In this document: in pieces, positions 9,510 through 19,827 of the stretch
How the letters are laid out: each line of letters opens with the position of its first letter
Numbering within the stretch: the first letter of the stretch is position 1
Made by a program: the position numbers and the translations under genes
Assembly: GCA_004359435.1 (NCBI GenBank)
Contig: PTET01000001.1
Location: 679,812-743,811, forward strand
Direction of reading: 5' to 3'
DNA from: Flavobacteriaceae bacterium
GTDB taxonomy: Bacteria; Bacteroidota; Bacteroidia; Flavobacteriales; Weeksellaceae
Length of the DNA stretch: 64,000 bases
The notes under the pieces: model-generated
What the model was told of the DNA's origin: nothing
The model's input: only the letters and a program-made list of their open reading frames with translations
The model's database searches: none

Positions 9510-10136
9510 ATGTCAGGAATTATAGGAAAAAAGATTGGTATGACTAGTTTGTTCGATGAGCAAGGAAAAAACATTCCTTGTACCGTTGTACTTGCTGGAC
9601 CATGCGTAGTCACACAGGTCAGAACTGAAGAAGTAGACGGATACAAAGCCGTACAATTAGGTTTCGATGACAAAAAAGAAAAATCTACTAGTCAAGCTGC
9701 TTTAGGGCACTTTAAAAAGGCTGGTACAACCCCAAAGAAGAAACTCGTAGAGTTCTACGGAGATTTCGTTGATACTTTGTCTTTGGGACAAACCGTAGAT
9801 GTTACCCTCTTTGAAGAAGGTGAATTTGTAGACATCACAGGAACTTCCAAAGGGAAAGGTTTCCAAGGAGTTGTAAAACGTCACGGATTTGGTGGAGTAG
9901 GACAATCTACCCATGGTCAACACAACAGACTAAGAGCACCAGGTTCTATTGGAGCAGGTTCTGATCCTTCAAGAGTATTCAAAGGAATGAGAATGGCCGG
10001 AAGAATGGGTGGAGATCAAGTAACGGTTCAAAATCTACAAATTTTGAAAGTGGATACAGAGAAAAATCTATTGGTTATTAAAGGAGCACTTCCTGGTCCT
10101 AAAAATTCATACGTAGTATTAAGAAAATGGAACTAA
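9510..10136 (+). CDS. rplC: Ribosomal protein L3
   Basis: 208 residues, complete. It starts with [12 protein letters not shown] and carries the rRNA-binding extension with [16 protein letters not shown] and [34 protein letters not shown], of which the glycine-rich loop reaches toward the peptidyl-transferase centre. The GFGG-Q context holds the Gln methylated by PrmB in other bacteria. It overlaps rplD by 10 bases. Confidence 0.97.
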   Translation: MSGIIGKKIGMTSLFDEQGKNIPCTVVLAGPCVVTQVRTEEVDGYKAVQLGFDDKKEKSTSQAALGHFKKAGTTPKKKLVEFYGDFVDTLSLGQTVDVTLFEEGEFVDITGTSKGKGFQGVVKRHGFGGVGQSTHGQHNRLRAPGSIGAGSDPSRVFKGMRMAGRMGGDQVTVQNLQILKVDTEKNLLVIKGALPGPKNSYVVLRKWN

Positions 10137-10756
10137 AAGTATTAGACATAAAAGGTAAAGAGACTGGAAAGTCTGTCTCTTTGGACGATAGTATTTTTGC
10201 CATTGAGGCAAGCGGACACGCCATCTACCTAGAAGTGAAGCAATATTTGGCTGCACAAAGACAAGGTACCCACAAATCAAAAGAAAGAGGAGAGATCGCT
10301 GGATCTACCCGAAAAATCAAAAAACAAAAGGGTACAGGTACAGCCAGAGCAGGAAGTATCAAATCACCTGTTTTTAGAGGAGGAGGTAGAATTTTTGGGC
10401 CTAAACCAAGAAACTACAGATTCAAACTCAACAAAGCGCAAAAGAGATTGGCCAAAAGATCTGCCATTTCTATGAAAGCAAAAGAGAACAATATTAAGGT
10501 TCTTGAAGATTTTTCATTTGAGGCACCAAAAACCAAATCTTTCACAGAATTGGTATCTGCATTGGGTCTAGAAAACAAAAAAGCGCTGTTTGTGTTGGGT
10601 GATTCAAATAAAAATGTATATTTGTCATCCAGAAATTTACAAAAGGCCAAAGTAGTAACTTGCTCGGAATTAAGTAGTTACGATATTGTGAACGCCAACC
10701 AGTTGGTTCTTTTGGAAAGTTCAATCGAGAAAGTTCAAGAATTGTTAAGCAAGTAA
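10127..10756 (+). CDS. rplD: Ribosomal protein L4
   Basis: 209 residues, complete. The long tunnel-lining loop is visible ([17 protein letters not shown], then [24 protein letters not shown], residues about 60-100). In other bacteria L4 also regulates the S10 operon, but no leader target is evident here. Its start lies inside the last codons of rplC, indicating translational coupling. Confidence 0.97.
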   Translation: MELKVLDIKGKETGKSVSLDDSIFAIEASGHAIYLEVKQYLAAQRQGTHKSKERGEIAGSTRKIKKQKGTGTARAGSIKSPVFRGGGRIFGPKPRNYRFKLNKAQKRLAKRSAISMKAKENNIKVLEDFSFEAPKTKSFTELVSALGLENKKALFVLGDSNKNVYLSSRNLQKAKVVTCSELSSYDIVNANQLVLLESSIEKVQELLSK

Positions 10757-10758
10757 CC

Positions 10759-11049
10759 ATGGGAATATTAATTAGACCACTTATTACCGAAAAGGCTACC
10801 AACCTGAGTGAAGTACAAAATCGTTTCACTTTTTTGGTAAATCCTTCGGCCAATAAAATTGAGATAAAAAAAGCGATCGAACAAACCTATGGTGTAACGA
10901 TTAAAGAAGTTAGAACCATGATTTCTCGTCCAAAAGTTAAAACCAAGTTTACCAAAAACGGATTGCAAGTTGGCAAAACCAACAAGCTTAAAAAAGCGAT
11001 TGTTGAAGTTGAAAATGGTCAAGTGATTGATCTGTACGGTAACCTCTAA
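10759..11049 (+). CDS. rplW: Ribosomal protein L23
   Basis: 96 residues, complete, with the conserved opening IRPLITEKATNLSE and the AVEQTYGV-like helix EIKKAIEQTYGVTIKEVRTM. L23 sits at the exit tunnel and docks trigger factor and SRP. It starts two bases after rplD stops. Confidence 0.97.
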   Translation: MGILIRPLITEKATNLSEVQNRFTFLVNPSANKIEIKKAIEQTYGVTIKEVRTMISRPKVKTKFTKNGLQVGKTNKLKKAIVEVENGQVIDLYGNL

Positions 11050-11058
11050 GATTATAAA

Positions 11059-11883
11059 ATGTCAGTAAGAAAGTTAAAACCCATTACTCCTGGACAACGT
11101 TTTAAAGTTGTAAACAATTTTGACGGTGTTTCTAAGTCTGCCCCAGAAAAGTCTCTTGTAAAAGGAGCTTCTAAATCTGGAGGTAGAAACAACTCAGGAA
11201 AGATGACCATCCGTAATGTCGGAGGGGGTCATAAACAAAAATACAGATTGGTAGATTTTAAAAGACAAAAGTTTGGTGTTCCAGCGGTTGTTAAATCTAT
11301 CGAGTATGATCCAAACAGAACAGCTTTTGTAGCCCTTTTGTATTATGCAGACGGACACAAAGATTATGTAGTTGCTCAAAACGGACTTAAAGTTGGTGAT
11401 ACCATCGTTTCTGGAGAAGAAGTTGCTCCTGAAATTGGAAATGCCATGAAACTTAAAAACATTCCACTTGGTACAACCATTTCTTGTGTGGAGTTAAGGC
11501 CAGGACAAGGTGCTGTAATGGCTAGAAGTGCTGGATCTTATGCACAACTTGTTGCTAGAGATGGTAAATATGCCATTTTAAGACTTCCTTCTGGAGAATC
11601 AAGAATGATTTTGGTTGAGTGTTTGGCTACCATTGGGGTAGTTTCTAACTCAGATCATCAGTTAGAAGTTCTTGGTAAAGCTGGTTCTAAAAGATGGAGA
11701 GGTAGAAGATCTAGAGTAAGAGGAGTTGTGATGAACCCTGTGGATCACCCAATGGGAGGTGGAGAAGGACGTTCTTCTGGAGGACACCCAAGATCTAGAA
11801 ATGGTATTCCTGCTAAAGGATACAAAACAAGAGCCAAGAAGAAATCTTCTAGCAAGTACATAATCGAAAAACGTAAGAAATAA
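11059..11883 (+). CDS. rplB: Ribosomal protein L2
   Basis: 274 residues, complete. The C-terminal block [19 protein letters not shown] contains the conserved His and Gly-rich segment near the peptidyl-transferase centre, and the N-terminal half shows [21 protein letters not shown]. Length is normal for Bacteroidota. Confidence 0.98.
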   Translation: MSVRKLKPITPGQRFKVVNNFDGVSKSAPEKSLVKGASKSGGRNNSGKMTIRNVGGGHKQKYRLVDFKRQKFGVPAVVKSIEYDPNRTAFVALLYYADGHKDYVVAQNGLKVGDTIVSGEEVAPEIGNAMKLKNIPLGTTISCVELRPGQGAVMARSAGSYAQLVARDGKYAILRLPSGESRMILVECLATIGVVSNSDHQLEVLGKAGSKRWRGRRSRVRGVVMNPVDHPMGGGEGRSSGGHPRSRNGIPAKGYKTRAKKKSSSKYIIEKRKK

Positions 11884-11888
11884 TAATT

Positions 11889-12158
11889 ATGGCACGTTCA
11901 CTTAAGAAAGGACCATTTATACATTATAAATTAGAGAAGAAAGTTCAGGTTAACATTGAATCTGGAAAGAAAACTGTAATTAAAACCTGGTCAAGAGCTT
12001 CAATGATCTCTCCAGATTTTGTTGGTCAAACGATAGCCGTACACAACGGTAGACAATTTATCCCTGTTTTTGTGACTGAAAACATGGTAGGACACAAATT
12101 GGGTGAGTTTTCACCGACTCGTACCTTTAGAGGTCACGGAGGAAACAAGAAAAAATAA
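11889..12158 (+). CDS. rpsS: Ribosomal protein S19
   Basis: 89 residues with all core motifs: [32 protein letters not shown] and [18 protein letters not shown]19 binds S13 in the 30S head. It is 5 bases after rplB and 5 bases before rplV. Confidence 0.97.
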   Translation: MARSLKKGPFIHYKLEKKVQVNIESGKKTVIKTWSRASMISPDFVGQTIAVHNGRQFIPVFVTENMVGHKLGEFSPTRTFRGHGGNKKK

Positions 12159-12163
12159 TAGCA

Positions 12164-12568
12164 ATGGGAAAGAGAAAACAATTATCAGCACAAGCTATTA
12201 AAGATGCAAAAAAGTTAATTGCATTTGCGAAATTAAACAACTGTCCAACTTCACCTAGAAAGATGAGACTCGTTGCCGACATGATCCGTGGAGAGCAGGT
12301 AGAACAAGCCCTTGGGATTTTGAAATTTTCAAAACAAGAAGCTTCTACCAGATTAGAAAAGCTTCTTTTGAGTGCCCTATCTAACTGGCAAGCCAAAAAC
12401 GAAGGTCAAGACATTGAAGAGGCAAATCTTGTGGTACAAGAAGTATATGTTGATAGCGGTAGAATGCTAAAAAGACTACGTACAGCTCCTCAAGGTAGAG
12501 GTCACAGAATTAGAAAAAGATCGAATCATGTAACCTTGGTTTTAGGTTCTAAAAAAGAAGAAATATAA
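12164..12568 (+). CDS. rplV: Ribosomal protein L22
   Basis: 134 residues. Conserved segments are [18 protein letters not shown], the hairpin that lines the exit tunnel ([23 protein letters not shown]) and the terminal strand HVTLVL. L22 with L4 forms the tunnel constriction targeted by macrolides. It sits two bases before rpsC. Confidence 0.97.
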   Translation: MGKRKQLSAQAIKDAKKLIAFAKLNNCPTSPRKMRLVADMIRGEQVEQALGILKFSKQEASTRLEKLLLSALSNWQAKNEGQDIEEANLVVQEVYVDSGRMLKRLRTAPQGRGHRIRKRSNHVTLVLGSKKEEI

Positions 12569-12570
12569 TT

Positions 12571-13263
12571 ATGGGACAAAAGACTAATCCTATAGGAAAC
12601 AGATTGGGAATCATCAGAGGTTGGGATTCTAACTGGTATGGTGGAAATGATTTTGGTGATCGTATAGCAGAGGATGCTAAAATCCGTAAATATGTTGAAG
12701 CTCGTTTGTTCAAAGCAAGTGTTTCTAGAATTTACATCGAAAGAACCCTTAAAATTGTAACGGTAACCATCACCACTGCTCGTCCTGGTATTATCATCGG
12801 GAAAGGTGGACAAGAGGTAGATAAACTTAAGGAAGAGCTTAAGAAAATTACTGACAAAGAAGTTCAGCTGAATATTTTTGAAATCAAAAGACCAGAATTA
12901 GATGCTCTTTTGGTAGCAAAATCAATCGCTAGACAAATTGAAAGCCGTATCTCTTATAAAAGAGCTGTAAAAATGGCGATTCAATCTACTATGAGAATGA
13001 ATGCTGAAGGAATCAAAGTTCAAGTTTCAGGAAGACTCAATGGAGCAGAGATGGCAAGAAGTGAAAACTTCAAAGAAGGAAGAATTCCACTTTCAACCTT
13101 TAGAGCAGACATCGATTATTTCTGGGCAGAAGCACACACGCAGTACGGAAGACTAGGAATCAAAGTTTGGATCATGAAGGGTGAAGTATACGGAAAACGT
13201 GAGCTTTCTCCACTAGTTGGACTAAAAAAGAAACAACAAACAACAACAAAAAACAAAAGATAG
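12571..13263 (+). CDS. rpsC: Ribosomal protein S3
   Basis: 230 residues, complete. The KH domain GXXG motif reads [13 protein letters not shown], and the C-terminal domain shows [12 protein letters not shown] and [15 protein letters not shown]3 lies at the mRNA entry channel. The lysine-rich tail [12 protein letters not shown] is lineage typical. Confidence 0.97.
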   Translation: MGQKTNPIGNRLGIIRGWDSNWYGGNDFGDRIAEDAKIRKYVEARLFKASVSRIYIERTLKIVTVTITTARPGIIIGKGGQEVDKLKEELKKITDKEVQLNIFEIKRPELDALLVAKSIARQIESRISYKRAVKMAIQSTMRMNAEGIKVQVSGRLNGAEMARSENFKEGRIPLSTFRADIDYFWAEAHTQYGRLGIKVWIMKGEVYGKRELSPLVGLKKKQQTTTKNKR

Positions 13264-13292
13264 ATCTTAATCTATCATAAGTATATAAGGCT

Positions 13293-13715
13293 ATGTTACA
13301 ACCAAAAAGAACAAAGTTTAGAAAGCAGCAGAAGGGAAGAATGAAGGGTAACTCTGGAAGAGGAACTCAGCTTGCTTACGGAATGTTTGGGATTAAATCT
13401 CTAGAAAACACTTGGCTTACTTCTAGACAAATTGAAGCCGCAAGGATTGCCGCTACAAGATACATGAAGAGAGAGGGTCAACTTTGGATTAAAGTTTTTC
13501 CAGACAAACCTGTAACCCGTAAACCTGCAGAGGTAAGGATGGGGAAAGGAAAAGGAGCTCCAGAATACTGGGCTGCTGTGGTTAAACCAGGTCGAATCCT
13601 TTTTGAAATCAGTGGTGTACCATTTGATATTGCCCAAGAAGCACTTCGTTTGGCTGCACAAAAATTGCCTGTAACCACTAAATTTGTTGTAGCCAGAGAT
13701 TACTCTGATAAATAA
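13293..13715 (+). CDS. rplP: Ribosomal protein L16
   Basis: 140 residues, complete. It begins [19 protein letters not shown] and carries [24 protein letters not shown], with the final helix [17 protein letters not shown]16 contacts A-site tRNA. The stop at 13713-13715 is followed at once by a junction: the expected rpmC gene is absent. Confidence 0.97.
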   Translation: MLQPKRTKFRKQQKGRMKGNSGRGTQLAYGMFGIKSLENTWLTSRQIEAARIAATRYMKREGQLWIKVFPDKPVTRKPAEVRMGKGKGAPEYWAAVVKPGRILFEISGVPFDIAQEALRLAAQKLPVTTKFVVARDYSDK

Positions 13716-13724
13716 GATTAAGGA

Positions 13725-13850
13725 AAGTACACTGCGCATGATGAGGAAAATGCTTGCAACGAAGGTGATACAGTAAAGATTATGGAGACCAGACCCTTGA
13801 GTAAAAACAAGAGATGGAGAGTAGTTGAAATTTTAGAAAGAGCTAAGTAA
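13725..13850 (+). pseudogene. rpsQ: Ribosomal protein S17, C-terminal remnant
   Basis: The frame ending in TAA at 13848-13850 encodes 41 residues starting [17 protein letters not shown] and ending [19 protein letters not shown], the unmistakable C-terminal half of S17 (normally about 85 residues). No start codon is present. The N-terminal half and the whole rpmC (L29) gene, which normally lies between rplP and rpsQ, are missing. The junction is just after the rplP stop, around 13716-13728. Both genes are conserved in all relatives, so lost sequence is more likely than real deletion. Confidence 0.88.
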
Positions 13851-13856
13851 TAGATT

Positions 13857-14225
13857 ATGTTACAACAAGAATCAAGATTAAGAGTAGCCGATAACACTGG
13901 AGCCAAAGAGGTTCTTTTAATACGTGTTTTGGGTGGTACCAAAAGAAGATATGCTTCTATTGGAGACAAAATTGTGGTTGCAGTAAAAGAGGCTACGCCT
14001 TCTGGTTCTGTAAAGAAAGGAGTTGTTTCCAAAGCCGTTGTGGTAAGAGTGAAGAAAGAAGTGAGAAGAAAAGATGGATCTTATATCCGTTTTGACGAAA
14101 ATGCTTGTGTTCTTTTGGATGCCAAAGGCGAGATGAAGGGTACACGTGTATTCGGTCCAGTGGCTAGAGAACTCCGAGACAAAGAATACATGAAGATTAT
14201 TTCACTTGCACCAGAAGTGCTTTAA
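13857..14225 (+). CDS. rplN: Ribosomal protein L14
   Basis: 122 residues, complete. [27 protein letters not shown] is the canonical start, and the C-terminus carries [27 protein letters not shown]14 forms bridge B8 with 16S rRNA and is the RsfS docking site. It lies 6 bases after the rpsQ remnant. Confidence 0.98.
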   Translation: MLQQESRLRVADNTGAKEVLLIRVLGGTKRRYASIGDKIVVAVKEATPSGSVKKGVVSKAVVVRVKKEVRRKDGSYIRFDENACVLLDAKGEMKGTRVFGPVARELRDKEYMKIISLAPEVL

Positions 14226-14236
14226 AAACAAACCCC

Positions 14237-14548
14237 ATGTCAAGTAAAATTAAGAAAGGAGATAAAGTATTTGTTTTAGCAGGTTCTTCCAAAGACCTTA
14301 CTAACACAAAAGAAGTGTTGCGTGTTTTTCCTGATAAAAACAAAGCGATTGTCGCTGGCGTAAACATGATCAAAAAACACACCAAGCCTAGTGCTCAAAA
14401 CCCTAAAGGAGGTATCGTAGAGATGGAAGCTCCTATCAATTTGTCTAATTTGGCTTTGGCCGAAGACGGTAAACCTGTTAGAGTTGGATTCAAGTTTGAG
14501 GACGGCAAAAAAGTTAGAATATCCAAAAGAACTGGAAAAACCATATAA
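14237..14548 (+). CDS. rplX: Ribosomal protein L24
   Basis: 103 residues. The N-terminal KOW motif [17 protein letters not shown] is followed by [17 protein letters not shown], typical of L24, an early 50S assembly initiator. The stop TAA overlaps the first of two ATG codons of rplE. Confidence 0.97.
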   Translation: MSSKIKKGDKVFVLAGSSKDLTNTKEVLRVFPDKNKAIVAGVNMIKKHTKPSAQNPKGGIVEMEAPINLSNLALAEDGKPVRVGFKFEDGKKVRISKRTGKTI

Positions 14549-14550
14549 TG

Positions 14551-15108
14551 ATGAGTACGAATTACATTGCAAGACCACAACTTAAGTACAAAGAACAAAT
14601 TGTACCTGCCCTGATGGAAGAATTTTCGTATTCTTCTGTTATGCAAGTTCCAAAATTGGAAAAAATTGTATTGTCTCAAGGTTTGGGTGCTGCCATAGCA
14701 GACAAAAAGATCATTGACAATGCCATGGACGAAATGACCCTAATTACTGGTCAAAAGCCCGTAACTACAATCTCTAAGAAAGATGAGGCGGCGTTTAAAC
14801 TTCGTAAAGGAATGCCTATCGGAGTGATGGTTACCCTTAGAAAAGAGAAAATGTATGAGTTTTTAGATCGGCTAATTACTTCTGCACTTCCTCGTATTCG
14901 TGATTTCAACGGAATACCAGCGGATGGATTTGATGGAAGAGGGAACTATTCTATGGGAATTACCGAGCAAATCATTTTTCCTGAAATTGATATCGATAAA
15001 ATTAAGAAAATTCAAGGATTGAACATTACCTTTGTAACTTCGGCCAAAACCGATAAGGAAGCAAAGTCGCTTTTGAGCAATTTTGGTTTACCTTTTAAAA
15101 AGAAATAA
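14551..15108 (+). CDS. rplE: Ribosomal protein L5
   Basis: 185 residues when started at the second of two consecutive ATGs (14548 or 14551); relatives begin with a short leader before [21 protein letters not shown], so either start works. Conserved motifs include [11 protein letters not shown], the P-site contacting FRLR-type segment [13 protein letters not shown], and [17 protein letters not shown]5 binds 5S rRNA. Confidence 0.96.
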   Translation: MSTNYIARPQLKYKEQIVPALMEEFSYSSVMQVPKLEKIVLSQGLGAAIADKKIIDNAMDEMTLITGQKPVTTISKKDEAAFKLRKGMPIGVMVTLRKEKMYEFLDRLITSALPRIRDFNGIPADGFDGRGNYSMGITEQIIFPEIDIDKIKKIQGLNITFVTSAKTDKEAKSLLSNFGLPFKKK

Positions 15109-15109
15109 G

Positions 15110-15379
15110 ATGGCAAAAGAATCAATGAAAGCGCGTGAGCGTAAAAGAGAGAAGGCAGTAGCTAAATATGCTGAAAAAAGAGCGGCTCTAAAAGCGGCTG
15201 GTGATTATGAAGCGCTACAAAAATTGCCAAAAAATGCATCTCCTATCCGTTTGCACAACAGATGTAAGCTAACAGGTAGACCAAAAGGTTACATGAGAAC
15301 TTTTGGAATTTCTAGGGTTACATTTAGAGAAATGGCCAACAATGGTCTGATTCCAGGGGTAAAGAAAGCCAGCTGGTAA
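15110..15379 (+). CDS. rpsN: Ribosomal protein S14
   Basis: 89 residues, complete. This is the long, zinc-free form of S14: the positions of the four-Cys zinc site are not retained and only one Cys is present ([15 protein letters not shown]). The C-terminus [10 protein letters not shown] is canonical. The start at 15110 follows the rplE stop by one base; an upstream in-frame start inside rplE is not needed. Confidence 0.96.
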   Translation: MAKESMKARERKREKAVAKYAEKRAALKAAGDYEALQKLPKNASPIRLHNRCKLTGRPKGYMRTFGISRVTFREMANNGLIPGVKKASW

Positions 15380-15450
15380 AAATTAGTTTTTAATGGAAGT
15401 AGGTTCGTTCAAAGAGTTTGAATGAAAACCGCCTCCGAAATATATACATT

Positions 15451-15711
15451 ATGAATACAGATCCAATCGCGGATTACTTAACAAGAATCAGAAACGCAGT
15501 TTCCGCCTCTCACAAAATCGTAGAGATTCCTGCTTCTAATCTGAAAAAGGAAATCACCAAAATATTATTCGACCAAGGATATATTTTGAACTACAAATTT
15601 GATGACTCAACGGTTCAAGGAACCATTAAGATCGCCTTAAAATACGATAAGGTATCTAAAACCCCAGCCATCAAGCAACATCAAAGACAATGTTGTAACT
15701 GTGAAAGGTAA
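15451..15711 (+). pseudogene. rpsH: Ribosomal protein S8, truncated by a junction into rplF
   Basis: It starts [22 protein letters not shown] and follows S8 for about 73 residues to [12 protein letters not shown]. The remaining residues ([11 protein letters not shown]) do not resemble S8: the same bases in another frame are rplF. The C-terminal 60 or so residues of S8, which hold the main 16S rRNA contact surface and the STS-GVM-type motif, are missing. The junction is near 15662-15680. S8 is essential for 30S assembly, so sequence loss is suspected. Confidence 0.88.
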
Positions 15712-16171
15712 AAATGGAGAGTTGGTACAAGAAGTACAACCTTCAATCGCTTTCGAATTAGAAGATGGAGTATTAAAACTTACAAGAGCTACCGACAACA
15801 AACAAGATAGAGCTTATCATGGTTTGTACAGAGCGCTAATCAATAACATGATTGTTGGAGTTTCTGAAGGATTTACAAAAGAATTAGAACTCATCGGAGT
15901 AGGATATAGAGCAGCCAATACAGGACAAAGACTAGAGCTTTCTCTTGGTTATTCTCACAACATCGTCCTTGAACTTCCCAAAGAAGTAACTGTTGAAACT
16001 ACAGCCGACAAAGGGAAAAACCCTACGGTTAAGCTTACTTCTTTTGATAAGCAATTGGTTGGAATGATCGCTTCAAAGATTAGATCTTTCCGTAAACCAG
16101 AGCCTTACAAAGGAAAAGGTGTGAAATATGTGGGTGAAATAATTAGAAGAAAAGCTGGTAAGTCAGCATAA
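15668..16171 (+). pseudogene. rplF: Ribosomal protein L6, N-terminus missing
   Basis: The frame ending at 16171 can be followed upstream to about 15668 ([20 protein letters not shown]), so roughly 165 of about 180 residues remain, including both L6 folds and the C-terminal [25 protein letters not shown] block. The first dozen or so residues with the MSRIG-type start are absent and replaced by the rpsH junction; no authentic start codon precedes it. GTG at 15701 is the only nearby start-like codon and would remove the first strand. Confidence 0.85.
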
Positions 16172-16182
16172 TAATAGAAGTC

Positions 16183-16530
16183 ATGGGACTAACGAAAATA
16201 GAAAAAAGAATTAAAGCGAAGAAAAGAATTCGCTCCAAGGTATTCGGAACTGCAGAGAGACCAAGATTGTCCGTTTTCAAAAGCAACAAAGAAATGTATG
16301 CTCAGATTATTGATGATACTACCGGTGTTACTTTGTGCAGTGCTTCTACTAGAGTAGAAAAACTTGATGGAACCAAAACAGAAAAGGCTTCCTCTGTTGG
16401 AAAAGCCTTGGCTGCAAAAGCAATTAAGTCTGGTATTTCAGAAGTTGTTTTTGATAGAAATGGTTTTGTGTATCATGGTCGAATCAAAGCTCTAGCCGAA
16501 GGTGCAAGAGAAGGTGGATTAAAAATATAA
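16183..16530 (+). CDS. rplR: Ribosomal protein L18
   Basis: 115 residues, complete. Landmarks are [31 protein letters not shown] and the C-terminal [26 protein letters not shown]18 binds 5S rRNA together with L5. It is 11 bases after rplF and 7 before rpsE. Confidence 0.97.
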   Translation: MGLTKIEKRIKAKKRIRSKVFGTAERPRLSVFKSNKEMYAQIIDDTTGVTLCSASTRVEKLDGTKTEKASSVGKALAAKAIKSGISEVVFDRNGFVYHGRIKALAEGAREGGLKI

Positions 16531-16537
16531 GTGTAGG

Positions 16538-17059
16538 ATGTTAGGATTAAACAACATAGAAAAAGTAAAACCAACGGGTCTAGAGTTAGTAGATAGACTG
16601 GTAGGTGTTCAAAGAGTTACCAAGGTTACCAAAGGAGGTAGAGCTTTTGGATTTTCTGCCATCGTGGTGGTAGGAGACGAGAAAGGTGTGGTAGGATACG
16701 GACTTGGTAAATCCAAAGATGTTTCTACAGCTATCGCCAAAGCCATTGAAGATGCTAAGAAAAACCTTATTCGTATTCCACTTGATGGAGCTACCATTCC
16801 TCATCCTCAAGAATCTAGATTTGGAGGTGCCCAAGTATTTATCCGTCCTGCTTCTGCCGGTACTGGACTTATCGCTGGGGGTGCTGTTCGTGCGGTACTT
16901 GAGTCTGTTGGAATTCACGATGTACTTTCTAAATCTAAAGGATCATCTAATCCTCACAACGTAGTGAAAGCAACAATCAAAGCTTTGCTTAATTTGAGAA
17001 GTGCTACCGAGGTAGCAAGACTTAGAGGAATTTCTGTAAGTAAAGTTTTTAAAGGATAA
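16538..17059 (+). CDS. rpsE: Ribosomal protein S5
   Basis: 173 residues, complete. [30 protein letters not shown] holds the N-terminal double-stranded RNA-binding-like domain and its basic loop (the site of ram and spectinomycin changes elsewhere), followed by [19 protein letters not shown] and [11 protein letters not shown]. It is followed by rpmD after 4 bases. Confidence 0.97.
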   Translation: MLGLNNIEKVKPTGLELVDRLVGVQRVTKVTKGGRAFGFSAIVVVGDEKGVVGYGLGKSKDVSTAIAKAIEDAKKNLIRIPLDGATIPHPQESRFGGAQVFIRPASAGTGLIAGGAVRAVLESVGIHDVLSKSKGSSNPHNVVKATIKALLNLRSATEVARLRGISVSKVFKG

Positions 17060-17063
17060 CAAG

Positions 17064-17240
17064 ATGGGAAAAGTAAGAATCAAACAAATTAGGAGTTCAA
17101 TCAAGAGAGAGAAATCTCAAAAAGACACCTTGATTGCACTAGGTTTACGTAAGTTGAATCAAGTGGTTGAGCATGAAGCTACCCCACAGATTTTGGGTAT
17201 GATAAACAAGATTAATCACTTAGTTGAAGTAGAAAAATAA
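17064..17240 (+). CDS. rpmD: Ribosomal protein L30
   Basis: 58 residues beginning MGKVRIKQIRSSIKREKSQK and ending INHLVEVEK. The LIALGLRKLNQVVEHE segment and the ILGMINKINHLV tail are the L30 fold signature. It sits between rpsE (4 bases upstream) and rplO, the conserved spc-operon position. Confidence 0.95.
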   Translation: MGKVRIKQIRSSIKREKSQKDTLIALGLRKLNQVVEHEATPQILGMINKINHLVEVEK

Positions 17241-17246
17241 TTCATG

Positions 17247-17693
17247 ATGGATTTAAATAATTTAAAACCTGCAAAGGGTTCGGTAAAAAGTGGATTTAGA
17301 ATCGCTAGAGGACAGGGTTCTGGAAAAGGAGGTACTGCAACCAAAGGACACAAAGGAGCCAAAGCGAGATCTGGTTACTCTAAGAAAATCGGTTTTGAGG
17401 GAGGTCAAATGCCACTTCAAAGAAGAGTTCCTAAATTTGGTTTCACCAACATCAACAGAAAGGAGTATCAAGCCATCAATTTGGATACCATCCAATCTTT
17501 GGTAGATGATAAAAAGATCACTGATACCTTAGACAAAGAAACCATCATCAAGTTGGGTCTGGCTAAAAAGACTGAGCTTGTTAAAGTTTTAGGAAGAGGT
17601 GAGTTATCCGCCAAGGTTTCTGTTTCTGTAGATAAAGTATCTGAGTCTGCCAAAGCGGCCATTGAAAAAGCTGGAGGAACTGTAACGGTATAA
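17247..17693 (+). CDS. rplO: Ribosomal protein L15
   Basis: 148 residues from the second of two adjacent ATGs (17244 or 17247). The glycine-rich N-terminal tail R-ARGQGSGKGGTATKGHKGAKARSG and the motif FEGGQMPLQRRVPKFGF are diagnostic. The C-terminal domain ends KAAIEKAGGTVTV. It is followed three bases later by secY. Confidence 0.97.
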   Translation: MDLNNLKPAKGSVKSGFRIARGQGSGKGGTATKGHKGAKARSGYSKKIGFEGGQMPLQRRVPKFGFTNINRKEYQAINLDTIQSLVDDKKITDTLDKETIIKLGLAKKTELVKVLGRGELSAKVSVSVDKVSESAKAAIEKAGGTVTV

Positions 17694-17696
17694 ACC

Positions 17697-19085
17697 ATGG
17701 GTGAATTTATCAAAACCATAAAAAGTATTTTTCAAATACAAGAGTTAAAAGACAAGATTCTTTTAACTCTTGGTTTGTTATTGGTGTACCGATTTGGATC
17801 GTATATTCCACTTCCTGCCATCGACATGAGTAAAGTAGATTCTATTTTGGATACCTACAAGAAATCTGGAGGTGGAGATCAGGCTGCTGGTCTTTTGGGG
17901 CTTTTGGCAACCTTTACAGGGGGAGCTTTTAGCCGTGCTTCTATTTTTGCTCTTGGAATTATGCCCTACATTTCTGCCTCTATTGTGATGCAGCTTGCTG
18001 GAATGGCCTATCCACCGGTTCAAAAATTACAACAAGACGGTGAAAGTGGAAGAAAAAAAATCACCCAATACACCAGATGGGGAACCATCCTTATTTGCCT
18101 GATTCAAGCACCGGCATATTTGGCTTCTGTTACCAATGTGTTTTTGCCCTATTCTGCCTTTTCTAGTGCCTATTTGATTGCACCAACTAGTTTTTGGTTT
18201 ATCGTTCCTTCTGTTGTTTTGCTTATTGCCGGAACCATGTTCTGCATGTGGTTGGGGGAGAAAATTACCGACAAGGGAATTGGAAACGGTATTTCTTTTT
18301 TGATTATGATCGGTATTTTGGCTGATTTGCCTAAAGCCATTCTGAATGAATTCGACCTTAAACTTTCAGGAGACAATGGTGGAGCCTTTGTTTTCTTTTT
18401 GGAGATTTTGGTTTGGATAGGTGTAATTATGTTATCTATTATTTTGGTGCAAGCCGTTAGAAAAATTGCGCTTCAGTATGTTTCTAGCAATGTTAGAAAA
18501 GGAGCGGTGATGTCTACAGTAGATGCAGCAAGACAGTATATTCCATTAAAACTTAATGCCGCAGGTGTAATGCCTATTATTTTCGCACAAGCCATGATGT
18601 TTATTCCAGGACTTTTGGTAAGTTTTTTATCAGACGATAAAAGTACACCGCCGGTTTGGCTTGCTTCACTAACGGATATTTTCGGGTTAGGCTACAACAT
18701 AGTCTTTGCTATTTTGATTATTGTCTTTACTTTCTTTTATACAGCCATCTCTATGCCTGTAAAACAAATGAGTGATGACCTTAAAAGAAGTGGTGCGATT
18801 ATCCCTAAAGTTAAGCCTGGAGATGAAACAGCAGAATACATAGACGATATACTATCAAAAATCACCTTACCCGGTGCAATATTTTTGGCTTTTTTAGCAA
18901 TTTTACCGTCAATTGTTGTTAGCTTTGGCGTTTCTCAAGGATTTGCACTTTTTTTCGGTGGAACTTCCTTGATAATTATGGTGGGAGTGATACTAGATAC
19001 TATTCAACAGATCAATACTTACCTATTAAACAATCATTATGACGGTTTAATGGAAAGCAGTAGATCTAATTCAAGAAGGGTATAA
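17697..19085 (+). CDS. secY: Protein translocase subunit SecY
   Basis: 462 residues, complete. It forms the Sec channel in the inner membrane. Ten hydrophobic segments are spread along the protein, with the plug/TM2 region [16 protein letters not shown] near residues 80-95, an expanded first periplasmic region ([19 protein letters not shown]) and the ribosome-binding loop RRI-like segments [16 protein letters not shown] and [13 protein letters not shown]. It sits between rplO and infA as usual, and depends on SecE and SecG encoded elsewhere. Confidence 0.97.
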   Translation: MGEFIKTIKSIFQIQELKDKILLTLGLLLVYRFGSYIPLPAIDMSKVDSILDTYKKSGGGDQAAGLLGLLATFTGGAFSRASIFALGIMPYISASIVMQLAGMAYPPVQKLQQDGESGRKKITQYTRWGTILICLIQAPAYLASVTNVFLPYSAFSSAYLIAPTSFWFIVPSVVLLIAGTMFCMWLGEKITDKGIGNGISFLIMIGILADLPKAILNEFDLKLSGDNGGAFVFFLEILVWIGVIMLSIILVQAVRKIALQYVSSNVRKGAVMSTVDAARQYIPLKLNAAGVMPIIFAQAMMFIPGLLVSFLSDDKSTPPVWLASLTDIFGLGYNIVFAILIIVFTFFYTAISMPVKQMSDDLKRSGAIIPKVKPGDETAEYIDDILSKITLPGAIFLAFLAILPSIVVSFGVSQGFALFFGGTSLIIMVGVILDTIQQINTYLLNNHYDGLMESSRSNSRRV

Positions 19086-19086
19086 C

Positions 19087-19302
19087 ATGGCAAAACAAGC
19101 ACATATTGAGCAAGACGGTGTGATCATCGAATCTCTTTCCAACGCAATGTTTCGGGTAGAGTTAGAAAATGGACACGTAGTTACCGCTCATATTTCGGGT
19201 AAAATGAGGATGCATTACATCAAACTTTTACCAGGAGACAAAGTAAAATTACAAATGTCGCCTTACGATTTATCAAAGGCGAGAATTACATACAGATACT
19301 AA
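19087..19302 (+). CDS. infA: Translation initiation factor IF-1
   Basis: 71 residues, a complete S1-like OB-fold: [41 protein letters not shown] and [10 protein letters not shown]. It is one base after secY and 18 bases before rpmJ. Confidence 0.97.
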   Translation: MAKQAHIEQDGVIIESLSNAMFRVELENGHVVTAHISGKMRMHYIKLLPGDKVKLQMSPYDLSKARITYRY

Positions 19303-19320
19303 AACGTATAAACTAGAGAG

Positions 19321-19437
19321 ATGAAAGTTAGAGCATCATTAAAAAAGAGAAGTGCAGATTGCAAGATCGTTCGTAGAAACGGGAAATTGTTTGTAATCAA
19401 TAAAAAGAATCCAAAATTTAAACAAAGACAAGGTTAA
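19321..19437 (+). CDS. rpmJ: Ribosomal protein L36
   Basis: 38 residues: [19 protein letters not shown], then [18 protein letters not shown]. Only one Cys (SADC) remains, so this is the zinc-ribbon-degenerate form in which the CXXC-C-H ligands are largely lost, as is common in Bacteroidota. It is located between infA and rpsM, the invariant place for rpmJ. Confidence 0.95.
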   Translation: MKVRASLKKRSADCKIVRRNGKLFVINKKNPKFKQRQG

Positions 19438-19440
19438 GAT

Positions 19441-19818
19441 ATGGCTCGTATATCAGGTGTAGATTTACCAAAAAACAAAAGAGGAGTTATTGCTCTTACA
19501 TACATTTTTGGTATTGGTAGAAGCACAGCTTCAAAAATTTTATCTTCAGCAAATGTTTCTGAAGACTTAAAGGTTAATCAGTGGGATGATGATCAAATCA
19601 ACGCGATTCGTCTTTCTATTAGTGACAATTACAAAGTAGAAGGAGAACTTCGTTCTGAAACCCAACTTAACATCAAACGTTTGATGGATATTGGTTGTCA
19701 AAGAGGAATCCGTCACAGAAATGGATTGCCACTTAGAGGTCAAAGAACCAAAAATAATTCACGTACACGTAAAGGAAAACGTAAGACCGTGGCCAACAAG
19801 AAAAAAGCATCTAAATAA
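19441..19818 (+). CDS. rpsM: Ribosomal protein S13
   Basis: 125 residues. [27 protein letters not shown] is the helix-two-turn-helix region, and [27 protein letters not shown] is the tRNA-contacting tail. It starts the alpha-operon part of the cluster. Confidence 0.97.
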   Translation: MARISGVDLPKNKRGVIALTYIFGIGRSTASKILSSANVSEDLKVNQWDDDQINAIRLSISDNYKVEGELRSETQLNIKRLMDIGCQRGIRHRNGLPLRGQRTKNNSRTRKGKRKTVANKKKASK

Positions 19819-19827
19819 TATATAGAT

